Assembly: GCF_024753285.1 (NCBI RefSeq)
Contig: NZ_JANUGW010000010.1
Coordinates: forward strand, 145,050-209,049
DNA: 64,000 nucleotides
Source of the DNA: Massilia pinisoli
GTDB taxonomy: Bacteria > Pseudomonadota > Gammaproteobacteria > Burkholderiales > Burkholderiaceae_D
Direction of reading: 5' to 3'
Of the stretch, positions 25,564-33,591 are shown in pieces (within the stretch, counting starts at the first letter, position 1; each line of letters opens with the position of its first letter). Position numbers and translations under genes: made by a program. The notes below the pieces were generated by a model. It was not told the DNA's origin. It did no database searches and worked only from the letters and a program-made list of their open reading frames with translations.

Positions 25564-27510
25564 TCAGGCGCTCGGCCGCGCCTGCCATGCCTTCGATTCG
25601 ACGAAGACGTTGAACAGGTTTTCATCCACGTGGCCGGCGCGACATTCCTCGGCGATCAGGTCGAGCGCCCGTTCGGCCGGGATCGCCTGCTTGTACGGGC
25701 GGTCGCGCGCCGTCAGCGCGTCGTAGATGTCGCTGATCGTGAGGATGCGCGTCTGCACACTGATCTGCGCGCCGGACAAGCCCATCGGGTAGCCCGAGCC
25801 GTCCAGCTTTTCGTGGTGCCCGTGCGCGATCGCGGGCACGCCGGCCAGTTCGCGCGTCCAGGGAATCAGGATCAGGAAGGAATACGAATCGGCCACGTGC
25901 GCTTCGATCTGGCGCCGCTCGTCCGGCGTCAGACAGCCCTTGCCGATCGAGAGCGCCGCGTATTCCTCGTCGCCGAGCAACTTGAACGCCGGGTCGTCGA
26001 TGCCTTCGCACACGTGATCGTGGATCGCGTCGAGGCCGGCCGGCGGCGGTCCGTGCGAGACGGCCGGTTCGTTGGCGCGCACGATGGTGTCGAGAAAATC
26101 GTCCAGGCGCGCGCCCTCGTCGGCCAGCTGCGCCTCGATGCGGTCGCGCTCGCGGCGCAGGGCGTCCGCGTCCAGCTCGCCGCGCAGCTGGCGCTCCGTC
26201 AGGTTGCGCCACGCTTGCCGCTCGAGGCAGGCGCGGGCGTAGCGGAAGCGCTGTTCCAGCAGCCGCATGTCGGCGTGGTGGAGTTTCTTCTCCTTGCGCA
26301 GCACGTGTTCGCGCACGCCGACCTTGCCGAAGTCGTGCAGCAGCGCGGCATAGCGGATCTCGCGCAGTTGCGCTTGTGTGAACGCGTGCCGGCGCAGCGC
26401 GGGGTCGTCCGTGCGGCCCAGCGCCAGCGCCAGGTTCTCGGCATAGCCGGCTACGCGGAACGAGTGCCCGGCCGTGACGGGGTCGCGCTCCTCGATGGCT
26501 TGCACCGACGCGCACACGAAGCCGTCCAGCAAGCCCTTGATGTCGGAATACAACTGGAAATTCTTCAGTGCGACGGCCGTCTCCGCGCACACGCCGCTGA
26601 GGATTTCGAGGTCGGCGTCCTGGAACGCGTTGCGGTCGGACGAGGTGTCGACCTGGATCAGCCCGAGCACGTCGTCGCCGAGGATCAGCGGCACGCACAT
26701 GACGCTGAGGATCGCCTGGGCGACGATCGACTCGTGCGCGCCGAAGTGGCGGTCGGCCAATGTATCGACGGACAGGATCGCGCGCTTGCGTCCCAGCACT
26801 TCGTCGACGATGGTGCGCGAGATGCGCATCTGCGTCGGGTCTTCCGCGGCCCCGCCGCGGCGGCGCGCGGCGACGGGCTGCGGCGGATCGCGTTCGCTCG
26901 GGCGCAGCATGATGAACGCGCGCTCGGCGGCAGGAAACAGGTCGAAAATAAAATTCATCAGCTTTTCGATCAGCGTGTCCTGGTCGGTGACAGCGCCCAG
27001 CGCGATGCCGACCTGGGCCATCGCGTGCAGCCGGTGCACCGTGTTCTCGAGCTCGTCGCGGTCGGCGTTGCGCGTGTCGACGATGGGGGCGAACTGCGTG
27101 GCGTCGACGGAGCGCGTGATCACGGCCTGCGCCGCGCCGCGCTCGGGCACGAGCAGCGAGTGGAACACGAGGCGCCCGGACGCGAGCCGCAGCTCGTCGC
27201 CTTCGGTCAGCTCGTGCCAGGTGCCGGGCGAAAGCCGCTCGCCGGACACGAACGTGCCGTTGCTCGAATGAAGGTCCTCGACGAAATAGCTGGCGCCGCG
27301 GCGCCGGATCCGCGCGTGGCGGCGGCTGACCGTCTGCTCCGGGATGCACATGTATTTGTCGGACGCGAGCGCATCCTGCGCGTTGCGGCCGAGCACGACC
27401 TCGTCATGCAGGGGGAACACGGCGGGCTTGCTGGATGCCGTCCCCATCCATTCCAGGTACGCGCGCACGGGGCCGCCGCTGGTCGGGGCGAATGATGCGT
27501 TCGGTTCCAT
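25564..27510 (-). CDS. FHA-GAF-HD-GYP protein
   Basis: 648 residues. An N-terminal FHA domain (EVVLGRNAQDA, VSRRHARIRRRG, SSNGTFVSG; about residues 35-115), a GAF domain (about 165-320, with VPLILGDDVLGLIQVDT), and an HD-GYP domain with LLHDFGK, HHEKLDGSGYPMG and the DIYDALTARDRPYK segment. The HD-GYP signature is intact, so c-di-GMP phosphodiesterase activity is expected. It would link phosphothreonine binding, a small-molecule signal and c-di-GMP turnover. First gene of the operon carrying NodT, double-FHA and HlyD genes. Confidence 0.93.
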   Translation of the reverse strand: MEPNASFAPTSGGPVRAYLEWMGTASSKPAVFPLHDEVVLGRNAQDALASDKYMCIPEQTVSRRHARIRRRGASYFVEDLHSSNGTFVSGERLSPGTWHELTEGDELRLASGRLVFHSLLVPERGAAQAVITRSVDATQFAPIVDTRNADRDELENTVHRLHAMAQVGIALGAVTDQDTLIEKLMNFIFDLFPAAERAFIMLRPSERDPPQPVAARRRGGAAEDPTQMRISRTIVDEVLGRKRAILSVDTLADRHFGAHESIVAQAILSVMCVPLILGDDVLGLIQVDTSSDRNAFQDADLEILSGVCAETAVALKNFQLYSDIKGLLDGFVCASVQAIEERDPVTAGHSFRVAGYAENLALALGRTDDPALRRHAFTQAQLREIRYAALLHDFGKVGVREHVLRKEKKLHHADMRLLEQRFRYARACLERQAWRNLTERQLRGELDADALRRERDRIEAQLADEGARLDDFLDTIVRANEPAVSHGPPPAGLDAIHDHVCEGIDDPAFKLLGDEEYAALSIGKGCLTPDERRQIEAHVADSYSFLILIPWTRELAGVPAIAHGHHEKLDGSGYPMGLSGAQISVQTRILTISDIYDALTARDRPYKQAIPAERALDLIAEECRAGHVDENLFNVFVESKAWQARPSA

Positions 27511-27540
27511 GGCGGGGTCGCTTCCGTGCCCGGTCGGGCG

Positions 27541-27963
27541 TCACTTCACCGTGATCGTGATCTTCCGCGACACCACGGGCGGGCTGTGGACGATGTGCTT
27601 GTCGTCGCCCATCACGAGCTGCAGCGTGTGTTTCCCGGGCGGCAGCTCGAGCATCGTTTCCGTCTCGCCCGCGCCGAAGTGCAGGTGGTTGCGGTCGGAC
27701 GGGATTTCCTGGCCGGCCGGCGGCACGTCCGCATCGATCAGCAGGTGATGGTGGCCCGTGTTCTTCGCGGCGACGCCTTTCGGCGCGACCCCCATGTTGC
27801 GCAGGCCGAACCATACGCGGAACGGCTTGCCCGCCGGGACCACGGCGCCGTCCGACGGCCAGCCGATATAACAGTACGCGTTGGACGGGGCATCGGTCGA
27901 GCCGGCCGGTGCGACGGCGACGAGGGCCGCCAGGGCGACGGCGGCGGGCAACAGGTTGCGCAT
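27541..27963 (-). CDS. DUF4399 secreted protein, copy 1
   Basis: 140 residues with a signal peptide (LLPAAVALAALVAVAPAGS). The core matches DUF4399: FGLRNMGVAPKG, NTGHHHLLID, NHLHFGAGETE, and LPPGKHTLQLVMGDDKH. Histidines in the first two motifs are suggestive of metal binding, but this is unproven. Homologous to the next gene, giving a tandem duplication, and lies 30 bases before the FHA-GAF-HD-GYP start on the same strand, possibly co-transcribed. Function unknown. Confidence 0.85.
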   Translation of the reverse strand: MRNLLPAAVALAALVAVAPAGSTDAPSNAYCYIGWPSDGAVVPAGKPFRVWFGLRNMGVAPKGVAAKNTGHHHLLIDADVPPAGQEIPSDRNHLHFGAGETETMLELPPGKHTLQLVMGDDKHIVHSPPVVSRKITITVK

Positions 27964-27994
27964 GATGGTCTCCCTCGGATGGCCGGCGCGGCGG

Positions 27995-28420
27995 CTATTT
28001 CACCGTGACGGTGATCTTCTTCGACATGACGGGCGGGTCGTGCGGCATGTGGTCCTTGTCGCCCAGCAGCAGTTGCAACGTATGCTTGCCGGGCGGGAGT
28101 TCGACGCGCGCTTCCGTTTCGCCGGCGCCGAAATGCAGGTGGTTGCGGTCGTTCGGGATCGGTTCCGTCATCGGCGGCGGGTCGGTATCGATCAGCAGGT
28201 GGTGGTGGCCCGTGTTGGGGACCGCGGTGCCTTTCGGCGCGACGCCCATGTTGCGCAGGCCCATCCGCACCCAGAACTTCCCGCCATTGATCACGGTGCC
28301 GTCGTGGGGCCAGATGAAATACACCTGCGCGTTTTCGGGCGCCGTGCTCCGTTGCGCGGCGGCAGGACCGGCGCACAGAGCCGCCGTCAGCAGGACAGGG
28401 AATAACAAAGGAAAGCGCAT
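27995..28420 (-). CDS. DUF4399 secreted protein, copy 2
   Basis: 141 residues, signal peptide (LLFPVLLTAALCAGPAAAQ). Shares the DUF4399 motifs with copy 1: LRNMGVAPKGTA, NTGHHHLLIDTDPP, NHLHFGAGETEARVELPP, LQLLLGDKDHMPHDPP. The start at 28420 is preceded by a GAAAGGA-like ribosome binding site; a longer reading lacks a signal peptide. It is separated by 31 bases from copy 1 and faces the divergent SUMF1-like gene. Two tandem paralogues suggest dosage or divergence. Confidence 0.85.
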   Translation of the reverse strand: MRFPLLFPVLLTAALCAGPAAAQRSTAPENAQVYFIWPHDGTVINGGKFWVRMGLRNMGVAPKGTAVPNTGHHHLLIDTDPPPMTEPIPNDRNHLHFGAGETEARVELPPGKHTLQLLLGDKDHMPHDPPVMSKKITVTVK

Positions 28421-28474
28421 GATCGATAGCTCCTGGCTAGGGCAAGCTGAGGTGCGCGTCAATACTTCTAAATC

Positions 28475-28490
28475 TGGCACACTCGGAGCC
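28475..28490 (+). promoter_or_regulatory. Weak sigma-54-like promoter candidate before the SUMF1-like gene
   Basis: TGGCACACTCGGAGCC has the GG-N10-GC spacing and a perfect -24 TGGCAC, but the -12 part (GAGCC) is poor. It lies 53 bases before the ATG. It could also be a palindromic operator (CTGGC ... GCCAG). Low confidence; recorded because strong sigma-54 promoters occur at the peptide arrays. Confidence 0.25.
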
Positions 28491-28542
28491 AGATCGCAAG
28501 GCACTTCTGTCGAATGCAGCCAAATGGGAGCGGGAGAGCATC

Positions 28543-29646
28543 ATGTGGCAACGTCTTCTGATGGTTGGCGTGCTGGCGGGGCCGGCGTGTGTGAGCGTGG
28601 CAGCCGCGCAGGACCGCGCGCCGCGCATCGAGCTCGTCGGCGTCGTCCCCAAGAACAGCGCGGAGCAGTTCGAACTGGCGTTCTGGGAATCGATCAAGGA
28701 CAGCAACCAGGCCAGTGATTACGAGGCCTACCTGAAGCAGTATCCGAAAGGCCGTTTCGCCGCGCTCGCGCAGGCACGCCTGGCCCGTCTGCGCGCGGCG
28801 CAGCCGCAGGCGACCGCACCGAAGCCGCCGCCGCCCATCGTGCATGAAGCGGCGCCGAAACCACCGCCGCCTGCGAAGACGACTGCGCCCGCGCCCGCTG
28901 CGACGACTGCGCCCGCGCACACGGTCGCGGCCGGCACCGACATCAAGGATTGCCCGGCCTGTCCGACACTCGTCTCGATTCCCGGCGGCACGTACACGAT
29001 GGGGAACAATACGAGCGACCCCAGCGAGAAGCCGGCGCATGCGGTCACGGTCGGGCCGTTCGCGATCGGCCGCTACGAAGTCTCCGTGCAGGAGTGGAAC
29101 GCGTGCGCGGCCGCCGGTGCATGCCAGAAGATCGCCCAGCGGCCGGACACGAGCCCGACGGCGCCCATGCGCGACGTCAGCTGGGACGACGCGCAGCAGT
29201 ACGTGAAATGGCTGGCGACCTCGAGCGGCAAGCCGTACCGCCTGCCCACCGAAGCCGAGTGGGAACGCGCGGCACGCGGCGGTACGGCCACGCGCTACTG
29301 GTGGGGAGAACAAATGGCGCAGGGCAAGGCCAACTGCAAGGAATGCGGCAAGCCGTGGGCGGAGGACGCGCCCGCGAACGTCGGCACCTTCGCCGCCAAT
29401 CCGTACGGTGTGTACGACACGAGCGGCGGCGTGTGGGAATGGGTCGCCGACTGCTGGCACAACAACTACAAGGGCGCGCCCGCCGACGGCCGCGCGTGGG
29501 ACGAGTCCGATTGCCGCGTGCGCGTCATCCGCGGCGGGTCGTGGCGCGAAGGCGCGGCCTACATGGTCGCGTCCACCCGCTTCAAATACGACGCGAGCGT
29601 GCGCCATTCGCAGAACGGGTTCCGCGTCGCGCGCAGCCTCAAGTGA
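28543..29646 (+). CDS. SUMF1/formylglycine-generating-enzyme-like lectin-fold protein
   Basis: 367 residues. Signal peptide, then a short helical segment ([20 protein letters not shown]), a Pro/Ala-rich linker and a C-terminal FGE-sulfatase domain ([52 protein letters not shown]). The segment after RGGSW reads VASTRF where catalytic FGE enzymes have a C-x4-C copper site, so a formylglycine-generating activity is unlikely. Related proteins bind or modify ligands in other ways. It is divergent from the DUF4399 genes. Confidence 0.88.
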   Translation: MWQRLLMVGVLAGPACVSVAAAQDRAPRIELVGVVPKNSAEQFELAFWESIKDSNQASDYEAYLKQYPKGRFAALAQARLARLRAAQPQATAPKPPPPIVHEAAPKPPPPAKTTAPAPAATTAPAHTVAAGTDIKDCPACPTLVSIPGGTYTMGNNTSDPSEKPAHAVTVGPFAIGRYEVSVQEWNACAAAGACQKIAQRPDTSPTAPMRDVSWDDAQQYVKWLATSSGKPYRLPTEAEWERAARGGTATRYWWGEQMAQGKANCKECGKPWAEDAPANVGTFAANPYGVYDTSGGVWEWVADCWHNNYKGAPADGRAWDESDCRVRVIRGGSWREGAAYMVASTRFKYDASVRHSQNGFRVARSLK

Positions 29647-29653
29647 TGCAGCG

Positions 29654-31729
29654 TCAGCGCGGGCGCGTGTGGATCTGCAGGAACTCGACGGCGATCGGGC
29701 CCTTCGCGCGCATCTTGTCGAGGCGGCCGGCCACGTCGGCCAGGTAGCCCGCGGCCGGCTCGGAGATCGGGCGCACGCCGTCGAACAGCGGCGCCGGAGT
29801 CGTCACCAGCACGACGAGCTCCGCGCCGAACGGCTTGCCGATGCCCCACTCGCCGAGGCTGCCGATGGTGGCCGTGTAGTTCGGCGGTGCCCGGTTGTCG
29901 CGGGCGCGCGCGTTCGGCAGCAGGTGCGTGACGCTGCCGTCGAGCGAGTAATAATCGACCGCGATATACGACTCCACGGCCGGCGTCGTCACGTCGACCA
30001 TCAGGGAATCGCCCTCGGTCAGCTGCGCGTCCGGGCCGTGCGCGCCCGCGAGACGGATCGCGGCGCCGCCGCCGGCCTGGCGGTACGCGGCCCAGTACGG
30101 CCCCAGGGCCGACAGCACGGGACACTTGTCGCGGCCAACCTGCGCAACGTCGAGCTGCACGGCCGCGACGCCGGGCATCGCGGCGAACTGTTCCTTCAGG
30201 CCGGCGGGGCCCGGTGGCGTCGACAGCAGGCCGTGTACCGTCACCGCATGGCCGTCGACGTTGCCGACGAGCGCCGCGCAGGGGATGCGTGACAGCGCGG
30301 TGGCGATGGCGGCTTGTGTCGGCGCAGGCGCAGGTGCAGGTGCAGGTGCGGGCACGGTCGCGGCCGGCGGCGCCGCCGCCTGGACGGGCTCGTGAACGGC
30401 GACGGGCGGCGCGGCGTCGGGTGCTGGTTGCGTGGAAACCGTCGTCGGCGCCGGCGGCTTGCCGTGCATCCAGTGCCATCCGGCCGCACCGAGCGCGGCG
30501 GCCACGGCGACGCCCGCCGCCGCGCCGGCCAGCATGCCGTAGCGCGCCTTCGATGCGCCCGAGCCGAAGTCGTGCAGGAAGCGCTCGACCGTGGGCGTGC
30601 GCGCGCTCCGCTCGAGCGCGAGGCCGCACTTGAGCGCATGCCACGGTCCGCGCCCGAGGCCGGGCGGACGCTGCGGTTTCATGCCGGCGCCGCGTGCCTG
30701 CAGTGCGGACGCGCCCGTGAACGGATGCCGTCCCGTCAGCATTTCGTAGGCGATGCAGGCGAGTGCGTAGATGTCGTCGCGCGGGTCGGGGTCGAGGTGT
30801 TCCAGCATTTCCGGGCTCGCATACGCGGGCGTGAGCGCGCCCAGGCTGCCCGGGTCGAACACGGTGACGTCGACGTCCTCTTCCGTTTTCTGAAACACGC
30901 GCGCGATGCCGAAATCGATGACCTTGACGTTGCCCGAATCCGTGAGCACGACGTTGCCGGGCTTGAAGTCGCAGTGGACGAAGCCGTGCGCGTGCGCGTA
31001 CGCGAGCGCGTTGCCCATGCCCGTCACGATCCGCAGCACGTCGGGATAGGGCATGCCGGCAAAGCCCGGCGCGCGCAGCACCTGGCTCAAGGGCTTGCCC
31101 TTCAGGTATTCCATCGTCAGGTAGACCATCGGGCCGTCGCGGTCGAAATCGTAGACGGACACGATGTTCGGATGCGCCAGCGCCTGCGCCTTGCGCGCCT
31201 CGCGCTGCAGGGCGATCAGCGATTTCGGATGGCCACGGAACTGGACGTTCAAGACCTTGATGGCGATATAGGGCTTGCGGTCGGACGCTTCCAGCTTGCG
31301 CAGGTCGAGCGCCTTGTAGACGGTGCCCATGCCGCCGAAGCCGATGCATTCTTCCAGCACGAAGCGGTTGTTCAGCGTGTCGCCGACGCCTTTCATGCGC
31401 TCGGGTTCGGGATCGCGCTCGAGCTCATCCTTGCGTGGCGGCAACGGGGGCGGCTCGCGCAAGGTGTTCGCGCCGGGGCGGGTCTGGACGAACGTGTCGT
31501 CGCCGCCCTTGCGCTGGCGCGCCACGATCAGGCGCTCGATGCGGTGCTGGATTTCCGTGTAGACCTCGCCCGGCAGCGGCTTGCGCGCATGTTCCTCGCT
31601 CAAGACTTCGAGCAGTCGGCCCACGCTCTCGGGAGCGGTCTCGAGCACGTGGTCGACCTGGGCAAAGAACTCCGTACGCGGCAAGGCGCCGGTCTGCAAT
31701 TGCCGGATCGCGTGGGCGAGGCTGTCCAT
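29654..31729 (-). CDS. Ser/Thr protein kinase with C-terminal DUF4384-like domain
   Basis: 691 residues. An N-terminal helical region (about 1-110) precedes a kinase domain: glycine loop GFGGMGTVYKA, lysine in AIKVLN, catalytic loop HCDFKPGN (non-RD variant, HCD in place of HRD), DFG in VIDFGIAR, and ASPEM. A transmembrane helix follows (about 447-467), then a Pro/Ala-rich periplasmic linker and a C-terminal DUF4384-like domain (SLDGSVTHLLPNARA). Start at the ATG at 31729, directly at the helical region. Its partners are likely the FHA proteins and the PP2C phosphatase in this locus. Divergent from peptide array 1. Confidence 0.9.
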   Translation of the reverse strand: MDSLAHAIRQLQTGALPRTEFFAQVDHVLETAPESVGRLLEVLSEEHARKPLPGEVYTEIQHRIERLIVARQRKGGDDTFVQTRPGANTLREPPPLPPRKDELERDPEPERMKGVGDTLNNRFVLEECIGFGGMGTVYKALDLRKLEASDRKPYIAIKVLNVQFRGHPKSLIALQREARKAQALAHPNIVSVYDFDRDGPMVYLTMEYLKGKPLSQVLRAPGFAGMPYPDVLRIVTGMGNALAYAHAHGFVHCDFKPGNVVLTDSGNVKVIDFGIARVFQKTEEDVDVTVFDPGSLGALTPAYASPEMLEHLDPDPRDDIYALACIAYEMLTGRHPFTGASALQARGAGMKPQRPPGLGRGPWHALKCGLALERSARTPTVERFLHDFGSGASKARYGMLAGAAAGVAVAAALGAAGWHWMHGKPPAPTTVSTQPAPDAAPPVAVHEPVQAAAPPAATVPAPAPAPAPAPTQAAIATALSRIPCAALVGNVDGHAVTVHGLLSTPPGPAGLKEQFAAMPGVAAVQLDVAQVGRDKCPVLSALGPYWAAYRQAGGGAAIRLAGAHGPDAQLTEGDSLMVDVTTPAVESYIAVDYYSLDGSVTHLLPNARARDNRAPPNYTATIGSLGEWGIGKPFGAELVVLVTTPAPLFDGVRPISEPAAGYLADVAGRLDKMRAKGPIAVEFLQIHTRPR

Positions 31730-32057
31730 AGTGTTGTCTGTATCCCGGGCGTTTCTTGAGACTACCATGAAACGCCGGATGATCAAGGGGCGCACGCCGC
31801 TCCCCCCAGCGAGGGTGTGGGATCGCGCCGAACAGGTCCTCGAAAAGTGTTGGATCGGACCCATCAGAGGCCGATGCCGAGCGCCGTAGCCGTACCGCCG
31901 AGTTTTGCGGCCGTATTTACAAAAATCTCTTTGTTTTCAATGGCTTGCGTATGGATTGGCGCGTGCTGGAACGACCTGGCACGCCTTTCGCAATAAGACC
32001 ATCGAGCGCAGATAAATGCCTCGACCAACCAAACGAAACCTTAAAGGAGCTTTGACC
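31730..32057. other. Divergent spacer, kinase and peptide array 1
   Basis: 328 bases between the kinase and the first peptide gene. The right-hand half (from about 31820) is a diverged copy of the region before array 2. It carries the sigma-54 promoter at 31977-31992 and a conserved block at 31847-31867 (copy 2: 35277-35297) that could be the activator binding site. No gene is seen. Confidence 0.6.
31977..31992 (+). promoter_or_regulatory. Sigma-54 promoter of peptide array 1
   Basis: TGGCACG-CCTT-TCGCA: a perfect -24 TGGCACG, GG-N10-GC spacing and GCA at -12. It lies 65 bases before the start codon of the first peptide gene. The identical layout recurs before array 2, and a sigma-54 activator gene is encoded 6 kb downstream. 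Confidence 0.85.
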
Positions 32058-32339
32058 ATGAAAACCCTGATCATCACCGACCTGGCCCGCACCGAGACCC
32101 TGGACAGCGCCACCATGACCACCGTGCGCGGCGGCCATAACCAATACATCGCACCGTCGTACACGTTCGGCGATTACACCTACGCCCCGACGTCCGACTC
32201 GTCGATCAACGCCAGCCAGAGCCTGAACCAGATCCAGAACGTGATGACCGCCACGGCCAACGGTTCGGCTTTCGTCGACGGCGTGAGCGTCCACAACAAC
32301 GTGTCGCAAGACGGCAAGAACGTGATCGTCCGTCACTGA
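32058..32339 (+). CDS. Double-glycine leader peptide A1 (array 1)
   Basis: 93 residues. Leader of 26 residues ending VRGG (D8, L9, L15, D16, M20, V23, G25, G26); predicted core of 67 residues with no cysteine, containing SYTFGDYTYAP, DSSINASQSL, QNVMTATANGSAF and QDGKNVIV. Strong AAAGGAG ribosome binding site. The leader fits cleavage by the C39 peptidase of the exporter at 39-42 kb. Identical in protein sequence to the gene at 35487. No modification enzyme gene is seen, so the mature peptide is likely unmodified. Function unknown. Confidence 0.85.
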   Translation: MKTLIITDLARTETLDSATMTTVRGGHNQYIAPSYTFGDYTYAPTSDSSINASQSLNQIQNVMTATANGSAFVDGVSVHNNVSQDGKNVIVRH

Positions 32340-32374
32340 TCGAAGCAATTCAAATTCAATCCGAGGAGAACACC

Positions 32375-32653
32375 ATGAAAACCCTGACCATCAAAGACCT
32401 GGACCGCGCCGAACAACTGGACCGCACCGCCATGGCGGCAGTGCGCGGCGGCCACAACGAATATTACGCACCGTCGTTCAAGATGGGCGATTTCACCTAC
32501 GCCCCGTCGTCCGACTCGTCGATCAACGCGCTGCAGAGCCTGGGCCAGCAGCAGAACGTGCTGACGGCGACGGCCAACGACTCGGCCTTCCTGGAGGGCG
32601 TGACCGTGAACAACACGACGAACCAGAACGGCAAGAACGTCATCGTCCGCTGA
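32375..32653 (+). CDS. Double-glycine leader peptide A2 (array 1)
   Basis: 92 residues. Leader of 26 residues ending VRGG, core of 66 residues of the A type (APSFKMGDFTYAP, DSSINALQSL, QNVLTATANDSAF, NQNGKNVIV). Follows A1 by 35 bases with a GAGGAG ribosome binding site. Closely related to the gene at 35819. Core has no cysteine and is rich in Asn, Ser, Thr and Ala. Probably co-transcribed from the sigma-54 promoter before A1. Confidence 0.85.
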   Translation: MKTLTIKDLDRAEQLDRTAMAAVRGGHNEYYAPSFKMGDFTYAPSSDSSINALQSLGQQQNVLTATANDSAFLEGVTVNNTTNQNGKNVIVR

Positions 32654-32697
32654 ACCTGACAACACCATCATTGACTATACTTTCAAGGAGCATCGAT

Positions 32698-32973
32698 ATG
32701 AACACCCTGATCATCAAGGACCTGGACCGCGCCGAACAACTGGATCGCACCGCCATGGCGGCCGTGCGCGGCGGCTGGAGCGTGTATGCGCCGTCGTACA
32801 AGATGGGCGACGTCACCTACGCCCCGTCGTCGGACTCGTCGATCAACGCGGCCCAGAGCCTGGGCCAGTTGCAGAACGTGATGACGGCAACGGCCAACGA
32901 TTCGGCCTTCCTGTCCGGTGTGAGCGTGACCAACACGACGCACCAGAACGGCAAGAACGTCATCGTCGGCTGA
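32698..32973 (+). CDS. Double-glycine leader peptide A3 (array 1)
   Basis: 91 residues. Leader of 26 residues ending VRGG and a 65-residue A-type core (SVYAPSYKMGDVTYAP, DSSINAAQSL, QNVMTATANDSAF, HQNGKNVIVG). Start at 32698 behind an AAGGAG ribosome binding site; an in-frame ATG further upstream is weaker. Third gene of array 1. Confidence 0.85.
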   Translation: MNTLIIKDLDRAEQLDRTAMAAVRGGWSVYAPSYKMGDVTYAPSSDSSINAAQSLGQLQNVMTATANDSAFLSGVSVTNTTHQNGKNVIVG

Positions 32974-32986
32974 ACGGGAGAGACCC

Positions 32987-33238
32987 ATGTCATCCATCGC
33001 AATCCACGACCTGTCGCATCGCAACGAACTGGACTCTCAGGCGATGTCGGCAGTGCAAGGCGGCAGCGCCTTCGGCAAGGACGTCAACGTCACGCTGAAC
33101 GTCAATCAGCAACTGGCGCAGTTCCAGCAGATCGACGTGAACGTCCTGAACAACAACGGCGTGATCGGCGCCGGGTTCGTCGGCCCCGATATCGATGTGG
33201 CCGCCGCACTGAAGGGCATGAACAAGGTCGTGATCTGA
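32987..33238 (+). CDS. Double-glycine leader peptide B1 (array 1)
   Basis: 83 residues. Same leader pattern (D8, L9, L15, D16, M20, V23, G25, G26) ending VQGG. The 57-residue core differs from the A type: GKDVNVTLNVNQQL, FQQIDVNVLNNNGV, GAGFVGPDIDVAA. It is strikingly rich in Asn, Gln and Val in alternation and lacks cysteine. Its partner in array 2 is the gene at 36175. Starts 14 bases after A3. Confidence 0.85.
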   Translation: MSSIAIHDLSHRNELDSQAMSAVQGGSAFGKDVNVTLNVNQQLAQFQQIDVNVLNNNGVIGAGFVGPDIDVAAALKGMNKVVI

Positions 33239-33323
33239 GACCGCCGCCCTTTGCACCATCCCCTTGCCGGCCTGTCCCGGCAGGGGGACTCAGCCCGTTA
33301 ACCTGCCATTCCAAGGAGGCATC

Positions 33324-33518
33324 ATGGCTACCATCGTCATCAAGGATTTATCGGACAACACCGAACTGGACCGCCAGGCGATGCTCGCGATCGCGGGCGG
33401 GTCGCGCCTGCGCGCGGGCGGACGCTTCGTACGGCCCGTCTCGCCCAGGATCCGGCTGTTCGATCCGGTGCGGATCGCGGCCGCAAGGCCGGGCAGCGAC
33501 AAGCCGTCGTCGCGCTGA
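33324..33518 (+). CDS. Double-glycine leader peptide C (array 1), short basic core
   Basis: 64 residues. The 26-residue leader ends IAGG, and the 38-residue core is Arg/Pro-rich (RLRAGGRFVRPVSPRIRLF ...), with no cysteine and a strongly positive charge. It differs from all other members and could be an antimicrobial-like peptide, but this is inference. A CCAAGGAGG ribosome binding site supports the ATG at 33324. Last gene of array 1; it converges on the GH5 gene. No counterpart is seen in array 2. Confidence 0.78.
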   Translation: MATIVIKDLSDNTELDRQAMLAIAGGSRLRAGGRFVRPVSPRIRLFDPVRIAAARPGSDKPSSR

Positions 33519-33539
33519 ACCGTTCCGTTTCATGCAATA

Positions 33540-33558
33540 GGGCGGCCCAGGGCCGCCC
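33540..33558. terminator. Bidirectional hairpin between array 1 and GH5 gene
   Basis: Perfect 8-bp stem GGGCGGCC / GGCCGCCC with a 3-base loop, between two convergent genes. No T-tract on either side, so it may be a weak terminator for both. Confidence 0.5.
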
Positions 33559-33591
33559 GAATACCTGCCGGGAAGCAGGACACACTGACCG

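Larger units (their letters stand above)
31820..32339 (+). repeat. Duplicated segment, copy 1 (promoter plus first peptide gene)
   Basis: A segment of about 520 bases, homologous to 35251-35768. It contains the sigma-54 promoter and the identical-protein peptide gene. The coding parts differ at four synonymous positions and no others, while the promoter-side DNA is more diverged. Confidence 0.8.

Noticed and set aside
28475..28490. Third strong sigma-54 promoter
   Set aside because: The -24 part and spacing fit, but the -12 part (GAGCC) departs from TTGC; listed only as a weak candidate.
22498..31729. FHA, kinase and phosphatase genes as part of the type VI secretion locus at 1-4.7 kb
   Set aside because: They are 17 kb or more away, separated by unrelated operons, and are nested with type I secretion genes. 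A functional link cannot be excluded but is not supported by position.
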